From Nitrospirota bacterium (GTDB lineage: Bacteria > Nitrospirota > Thermodesulfovibrionia > Thermodesulfovibrionales > UBA1546), in the NCBI GenBank assembly GCA_009773185.1, contig WPIF01000009.1, positions 5,001 to 69,000 of the forward strand: a stretch of DNA of 64,000 bases, written 5' to 3'. Shown here in pieces: positions 48,219 through 59,041 of this stretch. A program made the translations under genes and the position numbers. The notes below the pieces were generated by a model. The model did no database searches, was not told the origin of the DNA, and worked only from the letters and a program-made list of their open reading frames with translations. Within the stretch, counting starts at the first letter, position 1. Each line of letters opens with the position of its first letter.

Positions 48219-49631
48219 ATGACACCAAAGGACGTAATCAAAATGGCTCAGGAAAACAAGGCTGTTATGGCAAATTTCAAATTCCTTGATTTTCCCGGAA
48301 TCTGGCAGCATTTTGCTGTTCCGATATCAGAATTAAGAGAGGAGATATTTGAAGAGGGGCTTGGTTTTGACGGCTCTTCAATAAGGGGATGGCAGGCGAT
48401 TCACACATCAGACATGCTCATAATTCCTGATGCAACAACTGCATTTATGGACCCCTTTATGGAGTATCCGACAATAAGCCTGATCTGCAATATCGTAGAT
48501 CCGATAACAAAAGAGTTCTATTCCAGAGACCCGCGGTATATTGCTCAGAAGGCAGAAGCTTATCTCAAATCAACCGGTATAGGCGATACAGCCTATTTCG
48601 GACCTGAGGCAGAGTTCTTTATTTTCGATAATATAAGATTTGCCCAGAACTCAAACAGCGGATACTATTTCATCGACTCGGTTGAGGGGATATGGAATTC
48701 AGGAAAAGAAGAGAACCCTAATCTTGGCTACAAGCCAAGACACAAGGAAGGCTATTTCCCTGTGCCTCCGACAGACAGTCAGGTAAACCTCAGGACAGAG
48801 ATGGTCATGGAGATGCAGAAATGCGGCATTTACATTGAAAGAGAACACCATGAGGTTGCAACAGCAGGACAGGCAGAGATTGATATGAGATTTGATTCGA
48901 TGGTCAGAATGGCTGATAAACTGATGCTCTTTAAATACATAATCAAAAATGTGGCAAAGAGGCACAATAAAACAGTGACCTTTATGCCAAAACCATTATT
49001 CGGCGACAACGGCTCAGGCATGCACGTGCACCAAAGCATATGGAAAAAGGACAAACCTTTGTTTGCAGGAAATGGTTATGCCGGCTTAAGCGAGCTTGCT
49101 ATTTACTATATCGGCGGAATACTGAAACATGCTCCGGCACTCGCTGCGCTTACAAACCCTACAACAAATTCATACAAGAGACTCACCCCTGGGTTTGAGG
49201 CGCCTGTAAATCTCGCATATTCAGCAAGAAACCGTTCAGCATGCATAAGGATACCGACCTATTCCGCAAGCCCCAAGGCAAAGAGAACCGAAGTCAGGTT
49301 CCCTGACCCTTCATGCAATGGATACCTTGCGTTTGCAGCGATGCTCATGGCAGGGTTGGACGGCATAGAGAACAAGATACACCCTGGCGAACCTCTCGAC
49401 AAGGATATCTATGAGCTTGGGCCTGAAGAACTTGCATCTGTTCCGACAATGCCTGCAAGCCTTGAAGAGGCATTGGATAATCTTGAGGCTGACAATGATT
49501 TCCTTAGGAAAGGAAATGTTTTCACAGAGGATGCCTTAGAGACATGGATAAGCTACAAGAGGTCCAAGGAAGTAGATGCATTAAGATTGAGACCTCACCC
49601 ATACGAGTTCTTCCTGTATTACGATATTTAA
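48219..49631 (+). CDS. glnA: Glutamine synthetase type I
   Basis: 470 residues. GSI motifs: [30 protein letters not shown] written here as [23 protein letters not shown] and [12 protein letters not shown]. Tyr398 in [10 protein letters not shown] is the adenylylation site of the GSI-beta class, so activity is probably controlled by GlnE and PII. Downstream terminator at 49652. Confidence 0.98.
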   Translation: MTPKDVIKMAQENKAVMANFKFLDFPGIWQHFAVPISELREEIFEEGLGFDGSSIRGWQAIHTSDMLIIPDATTAFMDPFMEYPTISLICNIVDPITKEFYSRDPRYIAQKAEAYLKSTGIGDTAYFGPEAEFFIFDNIRFAQNSNSGYYFIDSVEGIWNSGKEENPNLGYKPRHKEGYFPVPPTDSQVNLRTEMVMEMQKCGIYIEREHHEVATAGQAEIDMRFDSMVRMADKLMLFKYIIKNVAKRHNKTVTFMPKPLFGDNGSGMHVHQSIWKKDKPLFAGNGYAGLSELAIYYIGGILKHAPALAALTNPTTNSYKRLTPGFEAPVNLAYSARNRSACIRIPTYSASPKAKRTEVRFPDPSCNGYLAFAAMLMAGLDGIENKIHPGEPLDKDIYELGPEELASVPTMPASLEEALDNLEADNDFLRKGNVFTEDALETWISYKRSKEVDALRLRPHPYEFFLYYDI

Positions 49632-49651
49632 AAATTTTAGCAAAGATATAA

Positions 49652-49680
49652 AAAAGGGAGGCAGTTCATGCCTCCCTTTT
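49652..49680 (+). terminator. Terminator after glnA
   Basis: AAAAGGGAGGC / GCCTCCCTTTT arms with a 7-base loop and a T-run following. Confidence 0.93.
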
Positions 49681-49735
49681 TTATTGCCCTCAGGAATTTA
49701 ATGCAAGCATATTAATTTCCGCCGCTAAAAATAAA

Positions 49736-49766
49736 AATCCCCCTTGCTTCTTCAGCAAGGGGGATT
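49736..49766 (-). terminator. Terminator after the cold-shock gene
   Basis: AATCCCCCTTGC / GCAAGGGGGATT arms, 7-base loop, followed on the minus strand by TTTATTTTTA. Confidence 0.9.
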
Positions 49767-49777
49767 CTGCAGGTCAA

Positions 49778-49978
49778 TTACAGTTTTGCTACATTGATTG
49801 CCTTGGGGCCTTTCGGTCCCTTTTCGGTATCAAAGCTCACTGAGTCACCCTCGGCAAGGCTTTTAAAGCCGTTGCCCTGGATTGAAGTGTGGTGGACAAA
49901 TACATCGCTGCCGTCTTCGCTTGTAATAAAACCGAAGCCTTTTGCGTCATTAAACCACTTTACTGTTCCATTAGCCAT
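49778..49978 (-). CDS. Cold-shock protein (CspA family)
   Basis: 66 residues, one cold-shock domain: [15 protein letters not shown] (RNP1 KGFGFI) and VFVHHTSI (RNP2). Binds single-stranded RNA/DNA as a chaperone. A strong AAGGAGG precedes it. The leader is about 160 bases to the previous gene, as usual for csp genes. Confidence 0.97.
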   Translation of the reverse strand: MANGTVKWFNDAKGFGFITSEDGSDVFVHHTSIQGNGFKSLAEGDSVSFDTEKGPKGPKAINVAKL

Positions 49979-50037
49979 TTCTTTTACCTCCTTTTTTATA
50001 AACTCAAATCTCAGAAGGTCTCAACAAATAAAAAAAA

Positions 50038-50062
50038 CCACAAAGTTGAAAAGTCTTTGTGG
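50038..50062 (-). terminator. Terminator after pth
   Basis: CCACAAAG / CTTTGTGG arms, 9-base loop, followed on the minus strand by eight T in TTTTTTT-rich sequence. Separates pth from the cold-shock gene. Confidence 0.85.
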
Positions 50063-50141
50063 CCTCATAAACTGCAAAAACTTCTAAAATTCTAGACTTA
50101 GAGTAACACGTCCCCGACCAATTAGTCAAGATAATTAAAAC

Positions 50142-50699
50142 CTACTTCACATTAAATCTGTTCATCGCCTTTGAAACACCTTCGGAGACAATCACGGCAA
50201 TGGCATCTGCTGCACGTTTAATGGCATCCTTGATTAATGGGAGTTCATCCCTTTTGAATTTCCTGAGGACATAATCTTCAGCCGGCGTCCCGATTTCCCT
50301 GCCAATGCCAATCTTCACTCTTATAAATTCCTTTGTGCCGATATTCTGGATTACTGACTCTATTCCCCTGTGCCCGCCTGAGGAGCCGTCCTTTCTAATC
50401 TTTAGTTTCCCTGTTTCCATATCAAGGTCGTCATGTATCACTATCAGATTTTCGGGAGGAATATTGTGCCTCTTAAGAACGTCTCTTACAGCAAGTCCGC
50501 TGTTGTTCATAAACGTCAAAGGCTCTATGAGGAAAACACCATCTCCTTCCATAGAGCCTTTTCCTATCAGATAATCTCTCTTTTCTTTTAAATCTGTATC
50601 GAGAAAATCAGCAATTGTATCCAGCACCATAAAACCAAGGTTGTGCCGGGTCTTTGCATATTTACTGCCATAGTTGCCGAGTCCGACTATAGCCCACAA
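50142..50699 (-). CDS. pth: Peptidyl-tRNA hydrolase
   Basis: 185 residues. Active-site residues are visible: Asn in VGLGNYGSKYAKTRHNLGF together with the catalytic His of TRHN, FMNNSGLAV and IHDDLDM. It recycles peptidyl-tRNAs dropped by ribosomes. It directly follows the L25 gene with no gap, a common pairing. Confidence 0.97.
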   Translation of the reverse strand: MWAIVGLGNYGSKYAKTRHNLGFMVLDTIADFLDTDLKEKRDYLIGKGSMEGDGVFLIEPLTFMNNSGLAVRDVLKRHNIPPENLIVIHDDLDMETGKLKIRKDGSSGGHRGIESVIQNIGTKEFIRVKIGIGREIGTPAEDYVLRKFKRDELPLIKDAIKRAADAIAVIVSEGVSKAMNRFNVK

Positions 50700-51413
50700 C
50701 TATTTTTTCTCCGCCTTCCCTTTTTTCTCTGTTTTCTCTGCTTTCTCCGCTCCCTCTTCTTTTTCTTCTTTCTTGCCTTTCTTTACGACCTCCGGCTCTA
50801 CCATTTCAGGAGCAACTGCAACAACACCTTCAGCAGGCGCTGCCTCTTCTTTCTCAACAGCAGGAACAATAACATTGACAATAATCTCATCAGGTTCAGT
50901 AAGCACCTTTATGCCTTCTCCGACACTGATGTCTTTAACATGTACGGCCTGCCCTGTCTCAAGCTTTGATATATCAATCTCAAAATGGCCGGGGATCTTA
51001 TCAGGAAGACATTCGATTTCTACCTCCCTGAGCACATGCTGCAGGATGCCGCCGTCACGTTTGACACCAATCGGTTCACCAATTGTCATAATTCGCACAT
51101 TCACGGTTACCTTCTCTGTCAGAGAAACCTCAAAAAAATCAGTGTGCAGGATATCTCCTTTCAGCGGGTCGAGCTGAAATTCCTTAAGGATTGCCAGCTT
51201 CTTGTCACCATCCGAGAAGTTGAGGTTAACAACTGTGTGCTCCCCTGATGTAGCGTCAATAAATTCTGCCATAGCCTTTTTCGAGATAGATATCGGAAGC
51301 GAACCTCCATCCCTGTAAATAACCGCGGGTATCATCCCCTGCCGCCTGAGCGACCTGGCTATGCCTTTTCCGGCCTTATCTCTTTTTTCTACGTTTAGTG
51401 TAGCCCTTTCCAT
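50700..51413 (-). CDS. rplY: Ribosomal protein L25 (Ctc/TL5 long form)
   Basis: 237 residues: the 5S rRNA-binding N-terminal domain (MERATLNVEKRDKAGKGIAR, GMIPAVIYRDG), the TL5-type C-terminal beta domain (GILQHVLREVEIECLPDKIP), and a Lys/Glu low-complexity tail of about 40 residues. The tail is longer than in most homologues. Confidence 0.95.
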   Translation of the reverse strand: MERATLNVEKRDKAGKGIARSLRRQGMIPAVIYRDGGSLPISISKKAMAEFIDATSGEHTVVNLNFSDGDKKLAILKEFQLDPLKGDILHTDFFEVSLTEKVTVNVRIMTIGEPIGVKRDGGILQHVLREVEIECLPDKIPGHFEIDISKLETGQAVHVKDISVGEGIKVLTEPDEIIVNVIVPAVEKEEAAPAEGVVAVAPEMVEPEVVKKGKKEEKEEGAEKAEKTEKKGKAEKK

Positions 51414-51453
51414 CTATTCCTCCTTTACCCCGCAGGAAATTTTTCAAGCGGGT

Positions 51454-52395
51454 TTATACAAAAAGCGAACTTATCGAAGATTCTTCATGAATCCTTTTTA
51501 TGGCCTCACCGAGCAGAGGCGCAATGCTCAATACCTTGAGCTTTTTACATTTTTCCTTTTTGCTGTCCAATGGTATCGTATTAGTTACAATCAGCTCCTC
51601 TATAACTGAATTATTAATCCTGTCTATAGCAGGCCCTGAGAGCACAGCGTGTGTGCATGCCGCCAGCACCTTTTTGGCGCCTTTCTCCTTAAGCGCAGAT
51701 GCAGCCTGGGTAATTGTGCCTGCCGTATCTATCATATCATCGAGAATAATTGTTTCCTTGCCTTTAACCTCTCCTATAACATTCATCACCTCTGATACAT
51801 TTGCCCTCTCCCGCCTTTTATCTATTATGGCCAGCGAGGCATTAAGCCTCTTTCCAAATGCCCTGGCCCTCTCCACACCTCCTGCATCAGGAGAAACTAT
51901 GACAAGGTCTTTAAAATCACATTGCCTTATATAATCGAGCAGGACAGGCGATGCATAAAGATGATCAACAGGGATATTGAAAAAACCCTGTATCTGGCCT
52001 GCATGCAGGTCAACCGTCAAAACCCTGTTCGTGCCGGCAACGGTTATGAGGTCAGCCACAAGCTTCGAGGATATTGGAACTCTCGGCTGCACCTTTCTGT
52101 CCTGCCTTGCATATCCATAATAAGGGACGACTGCGGTTATCCTTCCTGCAGACGCCCTTTTCAGGGCATCGGTCAGCAGCAGGAGTTCCATAATGTTGTC
52201 ATTAACAGGAGTAGATGTTGACTGCAAAACAAATATATCCGACCCCCTTACATTCTCATCTATCTGAACCATAATCTCGCCATCGCTGAATGAAGTTATT
52301 GTTGTTTCGCATACAGGTATTCCGAGATATTCGGCGACTTCTTTTGCAAGCCCTTTGCTTGCATTCCCTGTTAGAAGTTTTATTCCATTATGCAT
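51454..52395 (-). CDS. prs: Ribose-phosphate pyrophosphokinase
   Basis: 313 residues from [13 protein letters not shown] with GGAGGG before the ATG. Family motifs: [35 protein letters not shown] then [14 protein letters not shown], and the PRPP loop [13 protein letters not shown]. It makes PRPP for nucleotides, His and Trp. It forms a minus-strand cluster with rplY and pth. Confidence 0.97.
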   Translation of the reverse strand: MHNGIKLLTGNASKGLAKEVAEYLGIPVCETTITSFSDGEIMVQIDENVRGSDIFVLQSTSTPVNDNIMELLLLTDALKRASAGRITAVVPYYGYARQDRKVQPRVPISSKLVADLITVAGTNRVLTVDLHAGQIQGFFNIPVDHLYASPVLLDYIRQCDFKDLVIVSPDAGGVERARAFGKRLNASLAIIDKRRERANVSEVMNVIGEVKGKETIILDDMIDTAGTITQAASALKEKGAKKVLAACTHAVLSGPAIDRINNSVIEELIVTNTIPLDSKKEKCKKLKVLSIAPLLGEAIKRIHEESSISSLFV

Positions 52396-52411
52396 TTTCC
52401 CTCCAATGTTC

Positions 52412-52472
52412 GTTAAGCGTAAGGCGTTATAACACAAAGACTAACGCGATAAACGCTATAACCCAATAACGC
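52412..52472. repeat. GCGTTA-type intergenic repeat, copy 3
   Basis: TTAAGCGTAAGGCGTTATAA, then TAACGCGATAAACGCTATAA. Shares one half with copy 1 and the other with copy 2. Lies between prs and tRNA-Gln. Confidence 0.7.
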
Positions 52473-52487
52473 TTTAAACGCTCTTGC

Positions 52488-52562
52488 TGGCTGGGGCGGG
52501 AGGATTCGAACCTCCATATGGGAGATCCAAAATCTCCTGACTTGCCGTTTGTCGACGCCCCA
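52488..52562 (-). tRNA. tRNA-Gln(TTG)
   Basis: 75 nucleotides with encoded CCA. Acceptor TGGGGCG / CGCCCCA, anticodon arm GGAGA-TTTTGGA-TCTCC with anticodon TTG, and T-arm GGAGG-TTCGAAT-CCTCC. Upstream of prs on the same strand. Confidence 0.97.
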
Positions 52563-52643
52563 TATAATATAGTTTAAATAGTTTAAACAGTTTAAATAGG
52601 TCAATTTCTTCTTAACCTTTTTGAACTTCTTAAGCTATTTCAC

Positions 52644-53507
52644 CTAAATAAGCGTTTCAACAATCCTGCACCAATTGGGCTTCATTGCCCCGGCAGCCTT
52701 TTCTGCTGTTCCCCTGCTGTCAAACACGCCAAAGACAGTTGGCCCGCTTCCGCTCATCAGAGAAGCCCGTGCCCCGTTTGCAAGCATCCTGTCCTTCAGT
52801 TCGCCTATAACCTCAAATTCCCTGATAACAGGAATTTCAAGGTCGTTTTTCATCATAACAGCAATGGATTTAAAATCCTGCCTATCGAGGGTTTGACTGA
52901 AAAGTTTAATATTATTCTCTTTCTTTGTCAACTCCGGCGGTAACCCGGTTTCGATTCGCAATGCCCTGCTCATCTCTGAATAGGCCCATTTTGTTGATAC
53001 ACTCAGATCTGGCTTTACAAGCAGAATAATGTTAGGGGTATTGGCATTTAACTGCGTAACTATCTCCCCCCTGCCTTCAACTGCAGCAAAAGGCCCCTTA
53101 AAGAAAAAGGGTATGTCAGAGCCGAGCACGCCCCCTAAACCTGCAAGCTCGTCCTTGCTTAGCTCAAGCCCCCACAGCCTGTTCAACCCCGTCAGTGTGC
53201 ATGCTGCGTCACTGCTCCCTCCTCCGAGACCGGCAGACATGGGAATCTCTTTTTTTAATGTTATAACTGCGCCCTTTTTGACTGACAGCCTTTCTTTCAT
53301 AAGAACTGCCGCCTTATAAACAAGGTTTTCTTCTAATGATATTTCAGCATCCGTTATTATCCCGATTTTTTCAGACTGTTCGAACGTGAGATAATCATAG
53401 AGAGCAACGCTTTGCATAAGACTCGATATCTCATGATATCCGTCTTCTCTCTTTCGCAGGACTGATAGAAACCAGTTTATCTTTGCAGGTGTCTTAAGGG
53501 TGAACAT
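52644..53507 (-). CDS. ispE: 4-diphosphocytidyl-2-C-methyl-D-erythritol kinase
   Basis: 287 residues of GHMP kinase fold: TPAKINWFLSVLRKREDGYHEISSLMQSV, the ATP loop PMSAGLGGGSSDAA and MSGSGPTVFGVF. Fourth enzyme of the MEP isoprenoid pathway. Next to prs and tRNA-Gln, as in many bacteria. Confidence 0.97.
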   Translation of the reverse strand: MFTLKTPAKINWFLSVLRKREDGYHEISSLMQSVALYDYLTFEQSEKIGIITDAEISLEENLVYKAAVLMKERLSVKKGAVITLKKEIPMSAGLGGGSSDAACTLTGLNRLWGLELSKDELAGLGGVLGSDIPFFFKGPFAAVEGRGEIVTQLNANTPNIILLVKPDLSVSTKWAYSEMSRALRIETGLPPELTKKENNIKLFSQTLDRQDFKSIAVMMKNDLEIPVIREFEVIGELKDRMLANGARASLMSGSGPTVFGVFDSRGTAEKAAGAMKPNWCRIVETLI

Positions 53508-53576
53508 AAGATAGCTTTCAGCTATAAGCTGTCAGCCTTAAGCCTCCAGGGTATTTGCTGAGGGCCGGGCGCTTCA

Positions 53577-55271
53577 TCATTTAATTTTTAATTTTAAATC
53601 TTGAATTTTCTTCTCTACCCTTTCCTTAAGCCCCTCTTCTTTTTCATGGAGCTCGACAGCCTTCTTCCATGCATCCAGCGCATTCTGGCTATCCCCCCCG
53701 GAAAAGTATGCATCTCCAAGATGTTCATATATTACAGGGTCATTATTTATTATGTCCACGGCCTTCCTGAGAATTTCTATTGCCTCATCATATTGCCCCA
53801 TCTTAAAATAGACCCAGCCCAGACTGTCAACTATATAGCCGCTGCCAGGTTTTAAATCAAGCGCCTTTTTTACAAGAGATAATGCCTCTTTCAGATTTAT
53901 GCCTTTATCTGCATAACTGTACCCAAGATAATTAAGCGCATCAGCGTGTTCAGGATTTATCCCGATTGTGTGTTTCAGGGCTTTGACCATCTCATCAAAC
54001 CTGCCTGTCTTTTCATATAATACCGACATATTAAAATTCAATTCGGCGTCATCAGGGAAAAGCCCCAGGCCTTCTGAAAATACTGCCTCTGTCTTCTTGT
54101 AGTCCTTCATCTGCATGTAGCTCAACCCCAGGTATACATATATCTCAGGCTTGCCTTTCTCAAAGCTCAATATCTCTTCATATATCTTCGCTGCTTCATC
54201 ATTCATCCCGTCCTTTGAGTAGATAAATCCAAGATGGAGAAACGCATTTATGTGCTTGGGGTTCAGAGATACTACCTTTTTGAACTCTTCCATTGCCTCT
54301 TTATACCTGTCTATTTCCTCAAGGGTAATTGCCAGGTAGTATCTGGCGGGCACATCCGCAGGATTGGCCTCAAGGACAATCCTGAACTCTTCTATTGCCC
54401 TTTCATACTGCTTTTCTTCGATATAGAGAAATCCGAGCCTTCTGTGCACATCCACATTGGCCGGTTCCTGAAGGCTCATCTTCCTGAGCTGTTCTATGGC
54501 CTTATCAACTGTTTTTTCCTTGAGATAAATCTGAGTGAGCCGCTCAAGTGCAATGGTGTTATGAGGATTAATCGCCGTGCTTTGCCTGTAATATTCCTCT
54601 GCCTGTTTCAGGTCTTCCTTTATTTCGCTTATTATTCCAAGGTTAACGTAAGCAGCATCAAAATTAGGTTTTATCTCAACCGCCCTCTTAAAATATTCCG
54701 CAGCTTTATCATAAGCCTCCAGATCAATATTTATGAGGCCGAGATAATACAGCCCCATAACATTATCAGAATCTATCTTAAGCAGGGACTCAAGAACATC
54801 TATTGCCTCGCCATTTCTGTGTTTTGCGGCATACAAGACAGCCAGGTAGAGGTATGCATCATCCTGCGCCGGCGCCAGTTTCAGCACCTTCTCAAAAATT
54901 TTTATTGCCCCGTCAGTATTTTTCTGGCTGTTATACAATTCACCAAGCAGCATAAGGGCAGGGACATTATCAGGATTTGTCTTCAAGGTCTCCTCTGCCA
55001 TTGCAATGGCGTCAGAAACCTTGCCTGTCCTTAACAGCATGGAACTCATCTGTGTCCTGACATAAGGAGATGTTGGGTCTATATCAAGGACATTTGAATA
55101 GTATTTTAATGCATCTTCCCATCTGCCGGAAATCTCCGCTTCGTAACCCAGCATATAATTATAATAGGCATCATTCGAAAAAAAAGGCCTTTCCGCCCGG
55201 GTCTCTGAGTGCCTTGTCATACACGAAAAAGCAGAGAAAACCAGCATTATTAATATGATTTTTTTGGGCAT
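53577..55271 (-). CDS. TPR-repeat lipoprotein
   Basis: 564 residues from MPKKIILIMLVFSAFSC, a lipoprotein signal with Cys17. About fourteen TPR units follow across the rest (for example GRWEDALKYYSNVLDIDPTS, AYDKAAEYFKRAVEIKPN). Likely an outer-membrane or periplasmic protein-interaction scaffold. An ATG at 55310 would place 13 extra residues before the signal and is less likely. Confidence 0.88.
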   Translation of the reverse strand: MPKKIILIMLVFSAFSCMTRHSETRAERPFFSNDAYYNYMLGYEAEISGRWEDALKYYSNVLDIDPTSPYVRTQMSSMLLRTGKVSDAIAMAEETLKTNPDNVPALMLLGELYNSQKNTDGAIKIFEKVLKLAPAQDDAYLYLAVLYAAKHRNGEAIDVLESLLKIDSDNVMGLYYLGLINIDLEAYDKAAEYFKRAVEIKPNFDAAYVNLGIISEIKEDLKQAEEYYRQSTAINPHNTIALERLTQIYLKEKTVDKAIEQLRKMSLQEPANVDVHRRLGFLYIEEKQYERAIEEFRIVLEANPADVPARYYLAITLEEIDRYKEAMEEFKKVVSLNPKHINAFLHLGFIYSKDGMNDEAAKIYEEILSFEKGKPEIYVYLGLSYMQMKDYKKTEAVFSEGLGLFPDDAELNFNMSVLYEKTGRFDEMVKALKHTIGINPEHADALNYLGYSYADKGINLKEALSLVKKALDLKPGSGYIVDSLGWVYFKMGQYDEAIEILRKAVDIINNDPVIYEHLGDAYFSGGDSQNALDAWKKAVELHEKEEGLKERVEKKIQDLKLKIK

Positions 55272-55388
55272 GTTGTTATTATGACACAGAAATAATGAGG
55301 GGTCAAACAAACAGACTTGTCATGAATAAATTCTTAGGTTATACTACATGAGGCAAAAAAATAAAAATTCAATATTTCTTTATTTCTT

Positions 55389-58300
55389 ATGCGAATAGAA
55401 AAAATCGAACTTATAGGATTTAAGTCTTTCTCCGAGAGAACTGCGTTCAATCTTCATCCGGGGATAACCTGCATAGTCGGCCCCAACGGCTGCGGCAAGA
55501 GCAACATAGTTGATTCCTTCCGCTGGGTCCTTGGCGAGCAGAGCGCAAAAAGCCTAAGGGGCGAGAAGATGGAAGAAGTGATATTCAACGGCTCCGCAAC
55601 AAAAAAACCCAAGGGCATGGCCGAGGTTACCCTTGTCATGTCAGGAATAGGCGACCCAACCCAGGACAACGGAGATGATGCCCAGAATATGACATCCGTC
55701 ACAAGACGGCTCTACAGGTCAGGTGAAAGTGAGTATATGGCAAATAAAGCCGTATGCAGGCTAAAGGATATAAAGGACCTGTTCCTTGACACAGGGCTCG
55801 AGGTCAAAAGCTACTCAATACTCGAGCAGGACAGGATAGCGGCAATACTCAGCTCAAAGCCTCAGGACAGGAGATTCCTGATAGAGGAAGTCGCAGGCGT
55901 AATGAAATACAAGGTGAGAAGGACAGAGGCCCAGAACAAGCTTGAGGCATCAAGATTTAATCTCCAGAGAATTAACGATATTGTCTCTGAGGTAAAGAGA
56001 CAGATAAACGCCCTCGACCGGCAGGCAAAAAAGGCAGAGAGATATAAGAAGCTGTCAGCCGAGATGCGGGCCATAGAACTGAAGGTTGCAAAAAAGGACT
56101 ACCAGGACCTTAAAGAATCTCTGGAAAAAATACTTACTGAATATAACGCCCTCAAAGAAAATGAAGCATTAAAAAGGGCAGAACTCACAGGCATAGAAAA
56201 TACCACAGAAAAAGACCGCATCGAACTCCTTGAAAAAGAAAAATTCCTTGAAACTCTCCAGCAGGAATTCAGGGATATAGAAAAGGCAATAGCCGAGACC
56301 GAGAGATTGATTGCCGTATCAAATACCGACAGTGATAACCTGAAAGAATATCTTGTAAAACTGCATTCCCAGAAAAACGAGTTTGGGACAAAAAGAGCAG
56401 AGCTATCCCAAAAACAGGAAGAGCTGAAGAGTATTGAAATAAAGCTCTCTGCAGATATAGAAGGGCTTAAAGAAGAGCTTAAGGCCAAGAATGACCTTAT
56501 TGAAACGCTGGAAAATGAACTCGGAGAAAAAGAAAGTATCGTAGAGGCAAAAAGGAGAGAAATCTTCAGAATATCCGAAGAACTGAGCAATCTCAGGAAT
56601 GAAACAGGCAGGATGCAGGCCTCGCTTGAAGCATTAGAGCGGAAAGAGGCTGCATTGATAAAAGAGTCTGAAGATTCAAGGAGGGCCCTTAATGAAATAG
56701 ATTCATCCATAAACGACGTTGAGGGTTCGCTCAGGAATAAAAATAATGACATCCTCATGCTTAATGAAAAGAAGGGCCTGTATATCTCGGAACTCTCTTC
56801 AGCCAGAGAAAAAACAGAGAATCTCAGGAACCAATTATCAGGGACAAAGGAAGATATCGCCTCAAACATCTCCCGCCTGGAATCCCTGAAAGAACTCATC
56901 CTGGATGCCCCAACCCGTGAAATTCTTTCTGAGGGGTCAAATCTCCACATCATCTCATCTCTCTCGGATATCCTCAGCGTTGAACCTGAATATGAAAAGG
57001 CCGTTGAAAATGCCCTTTCAGAAAAGATTAATTCTTTTATACTTAAATCCCCTGAGGATATTGAACTTGCCATTTCAACATTAAAGGCAAAGGGCATTGG
57101 CAGGATGGCCTTTATGCCCCTTACACCAAAGGCAGTTGAGGATGCAGCAGATGTGCCTGCAGGCATAATAGGCAGGGCAGCAGATTTCGTAAAGGTAGAT
57201 GCCGGGTTTGCAGACATAGCGAAAAACCTTCTGTCCAATGTCCTGATAGTAAAGGACCTGAGGACAGCCCTTGCAATAAGAGAATCAGGGACCAAGGCAT
57301 TGCTTGTAACGCTTGACGGCGAGATATCGGAACCTTCGGGGGCAGTTATCGGCGGAGAGGGCAGAGGGGTCCTGAAAAGAAAAAGAGAGATCAGGGAGAT
57401 TGAGGAAATCATTGAGCAGAAGAAAATTTTCATAGCCCGCATGCAGGAAGACTTTAACAGGCTGCAGTTGGGGATTACGGAGAAAGAATCAGGCATCAGG
57501 GATATTGAATCGGTAATTGTTAATACGGAAAAAGAGATGTCACTTTCCAAGCTCACTTCTGAAAACTACAGGGAAGAAAAAGAAAGAATAGACAGAAAAC
57601 TTGCATACCTCTCGATAGAACTTGAAGAGATCGCAAGGGAAAAAGAAGCGGTCAAAAAACTGCTTCTCGAAAAGGAAACCGTAATAAACGCAGGAGAATC
57701 AAAAAAACATATTACGGAAAAAGACATGTCAGACCTCCTCGAAATGATAACCCGGGAAAAAATAAATTATGAAGAACAGCGTACGCATATAACAGACCTG
57801 AGGCTCTCAATAACATCCCTCAGGGAAAAAATCGAGTCAATACAGAAAGAGGAAGACTCAGCCGGCAGCGCTGTCGAAGAACTGTTACAGAAGAACAATT
57901 CTGTGAATGACGAGATAAAGTCAGTTGAAGACCGCATATCACAGAGAGGAAAAGAGACAGGCGGACACCAGGAAAAGATTAAGGGCATGGTGCTGAATGC
58001 AGACGAACTCAGAGAAAAGATATCCGCAAAAAAAGAGGCCATTGACCAGGATAACCAGAAACTCCTTGCATACGAGCAGGGCATCAAGACACTGAGGCAT
58101 GAGGTGGACTCTCTTTCAGCAAAAATATCGGAACTTGACATCGAAAAGACCGAGCACAGGATGAGGATCGAAAGCCTCACCGAAAATATAAGACAGAACT
58201 ACGGCGCCGAGATAGATACGCTGGCTGCCGAGCCTCTGCTCCCCGAGGATGAAGAACGTTTGAACGAACTGAAAACAAAGATACAGGAACTTGGGCAGGT

Positions 58301-58889
58301 AAATCTCGGCACACTTGAAGAATATGAAGAACTCAGCACAAGGTACGAGTTTCTTTCAAAACAGCAGGAAGACCTTAGTAAATCCATAGCAGAGCTTGAA
58401 GAAGCCATAACAAAAATAAACAGCACAACAAAGAAAAAACTGAGAGAGGCCTTTGAGGAATTAAAAGTAAAATTCTCGGAGGTATTCGTTAAACTGTTCG
58501 GAGGCGGGAAGGCCGAGCTTATCATGACAGATGAAAACAATATTCTTGAAACAGGGATTGACATCATCGCCCAGCCGCCGGGCAAAAAATTCCAGAACAT
58601 CACTCTTATGTCAGGGGGTGAAAAGGCGCTTACAGCCCTCTCGCTCCTCTTTGCAAGCTTCCTTATAAAACCGACTCCCCTTTGTATTCTTGACGAAGCA
58701 GATGCGCCGCTGGATGATTCCAATACGGCAAGATTTGCAAATATGCTGCGGGAACTTTCAAACACTATTCAATTCATAGTGATAACCCATAACAGGGTAA
58801 CAATGGAGGCGTCTGATTACATCTATGGGATAACAATGGAAGAACCCGGAATATCAAAGGTTATCTCGATGCAGCTTAGCGAGGCATAG
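55389..58889 (+). CDS. smc: Chromosome segregation protein SMC
   Basis: 1166 residues. Walker A GPNGCGKSN at 31-39, coiled coils at about 170-500 and 665-1000, hinge near 510-660 (EILSEGSNLHIISSLSDIL ... GEISEPSGAVIGGEG), signature LMSGGEKALTALSLLFA and Walker B PLCILDEADAPLDD. Condenses chromosomes with ScpAB, whose genes are not nearby. Confidence 0.97.
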   Translation: MRIEKIELIGFKSFSERTAFNLHPGITCIVGPNGCGKSNIVDSFRWVLGEQSAKSLRGEKMEEVIFNGSATKKPKGMAEVTLVMSGIGDPTQDNGDDAQNMTSVTRRLYRSGESEYMANKAVCRLKDIKDLFLDTGLEVKSYSILEQDRIAAILSSKPQDRRFLIEEVAGVMKYKVRRTEAQNKLEASRFNLQRINDIVSEVKRQINALDRQAKKAERYKKLSAEMRAIELKVAKKDYQDLKESLEKILTEYNALKENEALKRAELTGIENTTEKDRIELLEKEKFLETLQQEFRDIEKAIAETERLIAVSNTDSDNLKEYLVKLHSQKNEFGTKRAELSQKQEELKSIEIKLSADIEGLKEELKAKNDLIETLENELGEKESIVEAKRREIFRISEELSNLRNETGRMQASLEALERKEAALIKESEDSRRALNEIDSSINDVEGSLRNKNNDILMLNEKKGLYISELSSAREKTENLRNQLSGTKEDIASNISRLESLKELILDAPTREILSEGSNLHIISSLSDILSVEPEYEKAVENALSEKINSFILKSPEDIELAISTLKAKGIGRMAFMPLTPKAVEDAADVPAGIIGRAADFVKVDAGFADIAKNLLSNVLIVKDLRTALAIRESGTKALLVTLDGEISEPSGAVIGGEGRGVLKRKREIREIEEIIEQKKIFIARMQEDFNRLQLGITEKESGIRDIESVIVNTEKEMSLSKLTSENYREEKERIDRKLAYLSIELEEIAREKEAVKKLLLEKETVINAGESKKHITEKDMSDLLEMITREKINYEEQRTHITDLRLSITSLREKIESIQKEEDSAGSAVEELLQKNNSVNDEIKSVEDRISQRGKETGGHQEKIKGMVLNADELREKISAKKEAIDQDNQKLLAYEQGIKTLRHEVDSLSAKISELDIEKTEHRMRIESLTENIRQNYGAEIDTLAAEPLLPEDEERLNELKTKIQELGQVNLGTLEEYEELSTRYEFLSKQQEDLSKSIAELEEAITKINSTTKKKLREAFEELKVKFSEVFVKLFGGGKAELIMTDENNILETGIDIIAQPPGKKFQNITLMSGGEKALTALSLLFASFLIKPTPLCILDEADAPLDDSNTARFANMLRELSNTIQFIVITHNRVTMEASDYIYGITMEEPGISKVISMQLSEA

Positions 58890-58908
58890 CGTTATGAACT
58901 CATACCCA

Positions 58909-59027
58909 CAGGAAGGAACAACCTTTTCGCTCATTCTCGCTGCGCTCCGAGGATTTTGCCTCTTTATTTTTGGAGTAGATTTTATGGACTATCGGCAAAA
59001 CAAACCGCTCAAAGACAGTTCTTTCTG
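58909..59027. repeat. Interspersed inverted-repeat element, copy 2
   Basis: 119 bp, bounded by CAGGAAGGAAC / GTTCTTTCTG. Reverse orientation relative to 5689-5813. Shared blocks include TTTTCGCTCATTCTCG, CTCCGAGGATTTTGCCTCTT and TATCGGCAAAA. It fills the gap between smc and ruvA. Confidence 0.75.
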
Positions 59028-59041
59028 TATGAAATAAGGGG

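Noticed and set aside
54234-55034. A 266-codon plus-strand frame inside the TPR lipoprotein gene
   Set aside because: It repeats with the TPR period on the opposite strand and has no family match; a shadow.
56099-57556. A 485-codon open frame on the minus strand within smc
   Set aside because: It is a low-complexity Ser/Phe/Leu-rich shadow of the coiled-coil coding sequence of smc, with no motif and no ribosome binding site.
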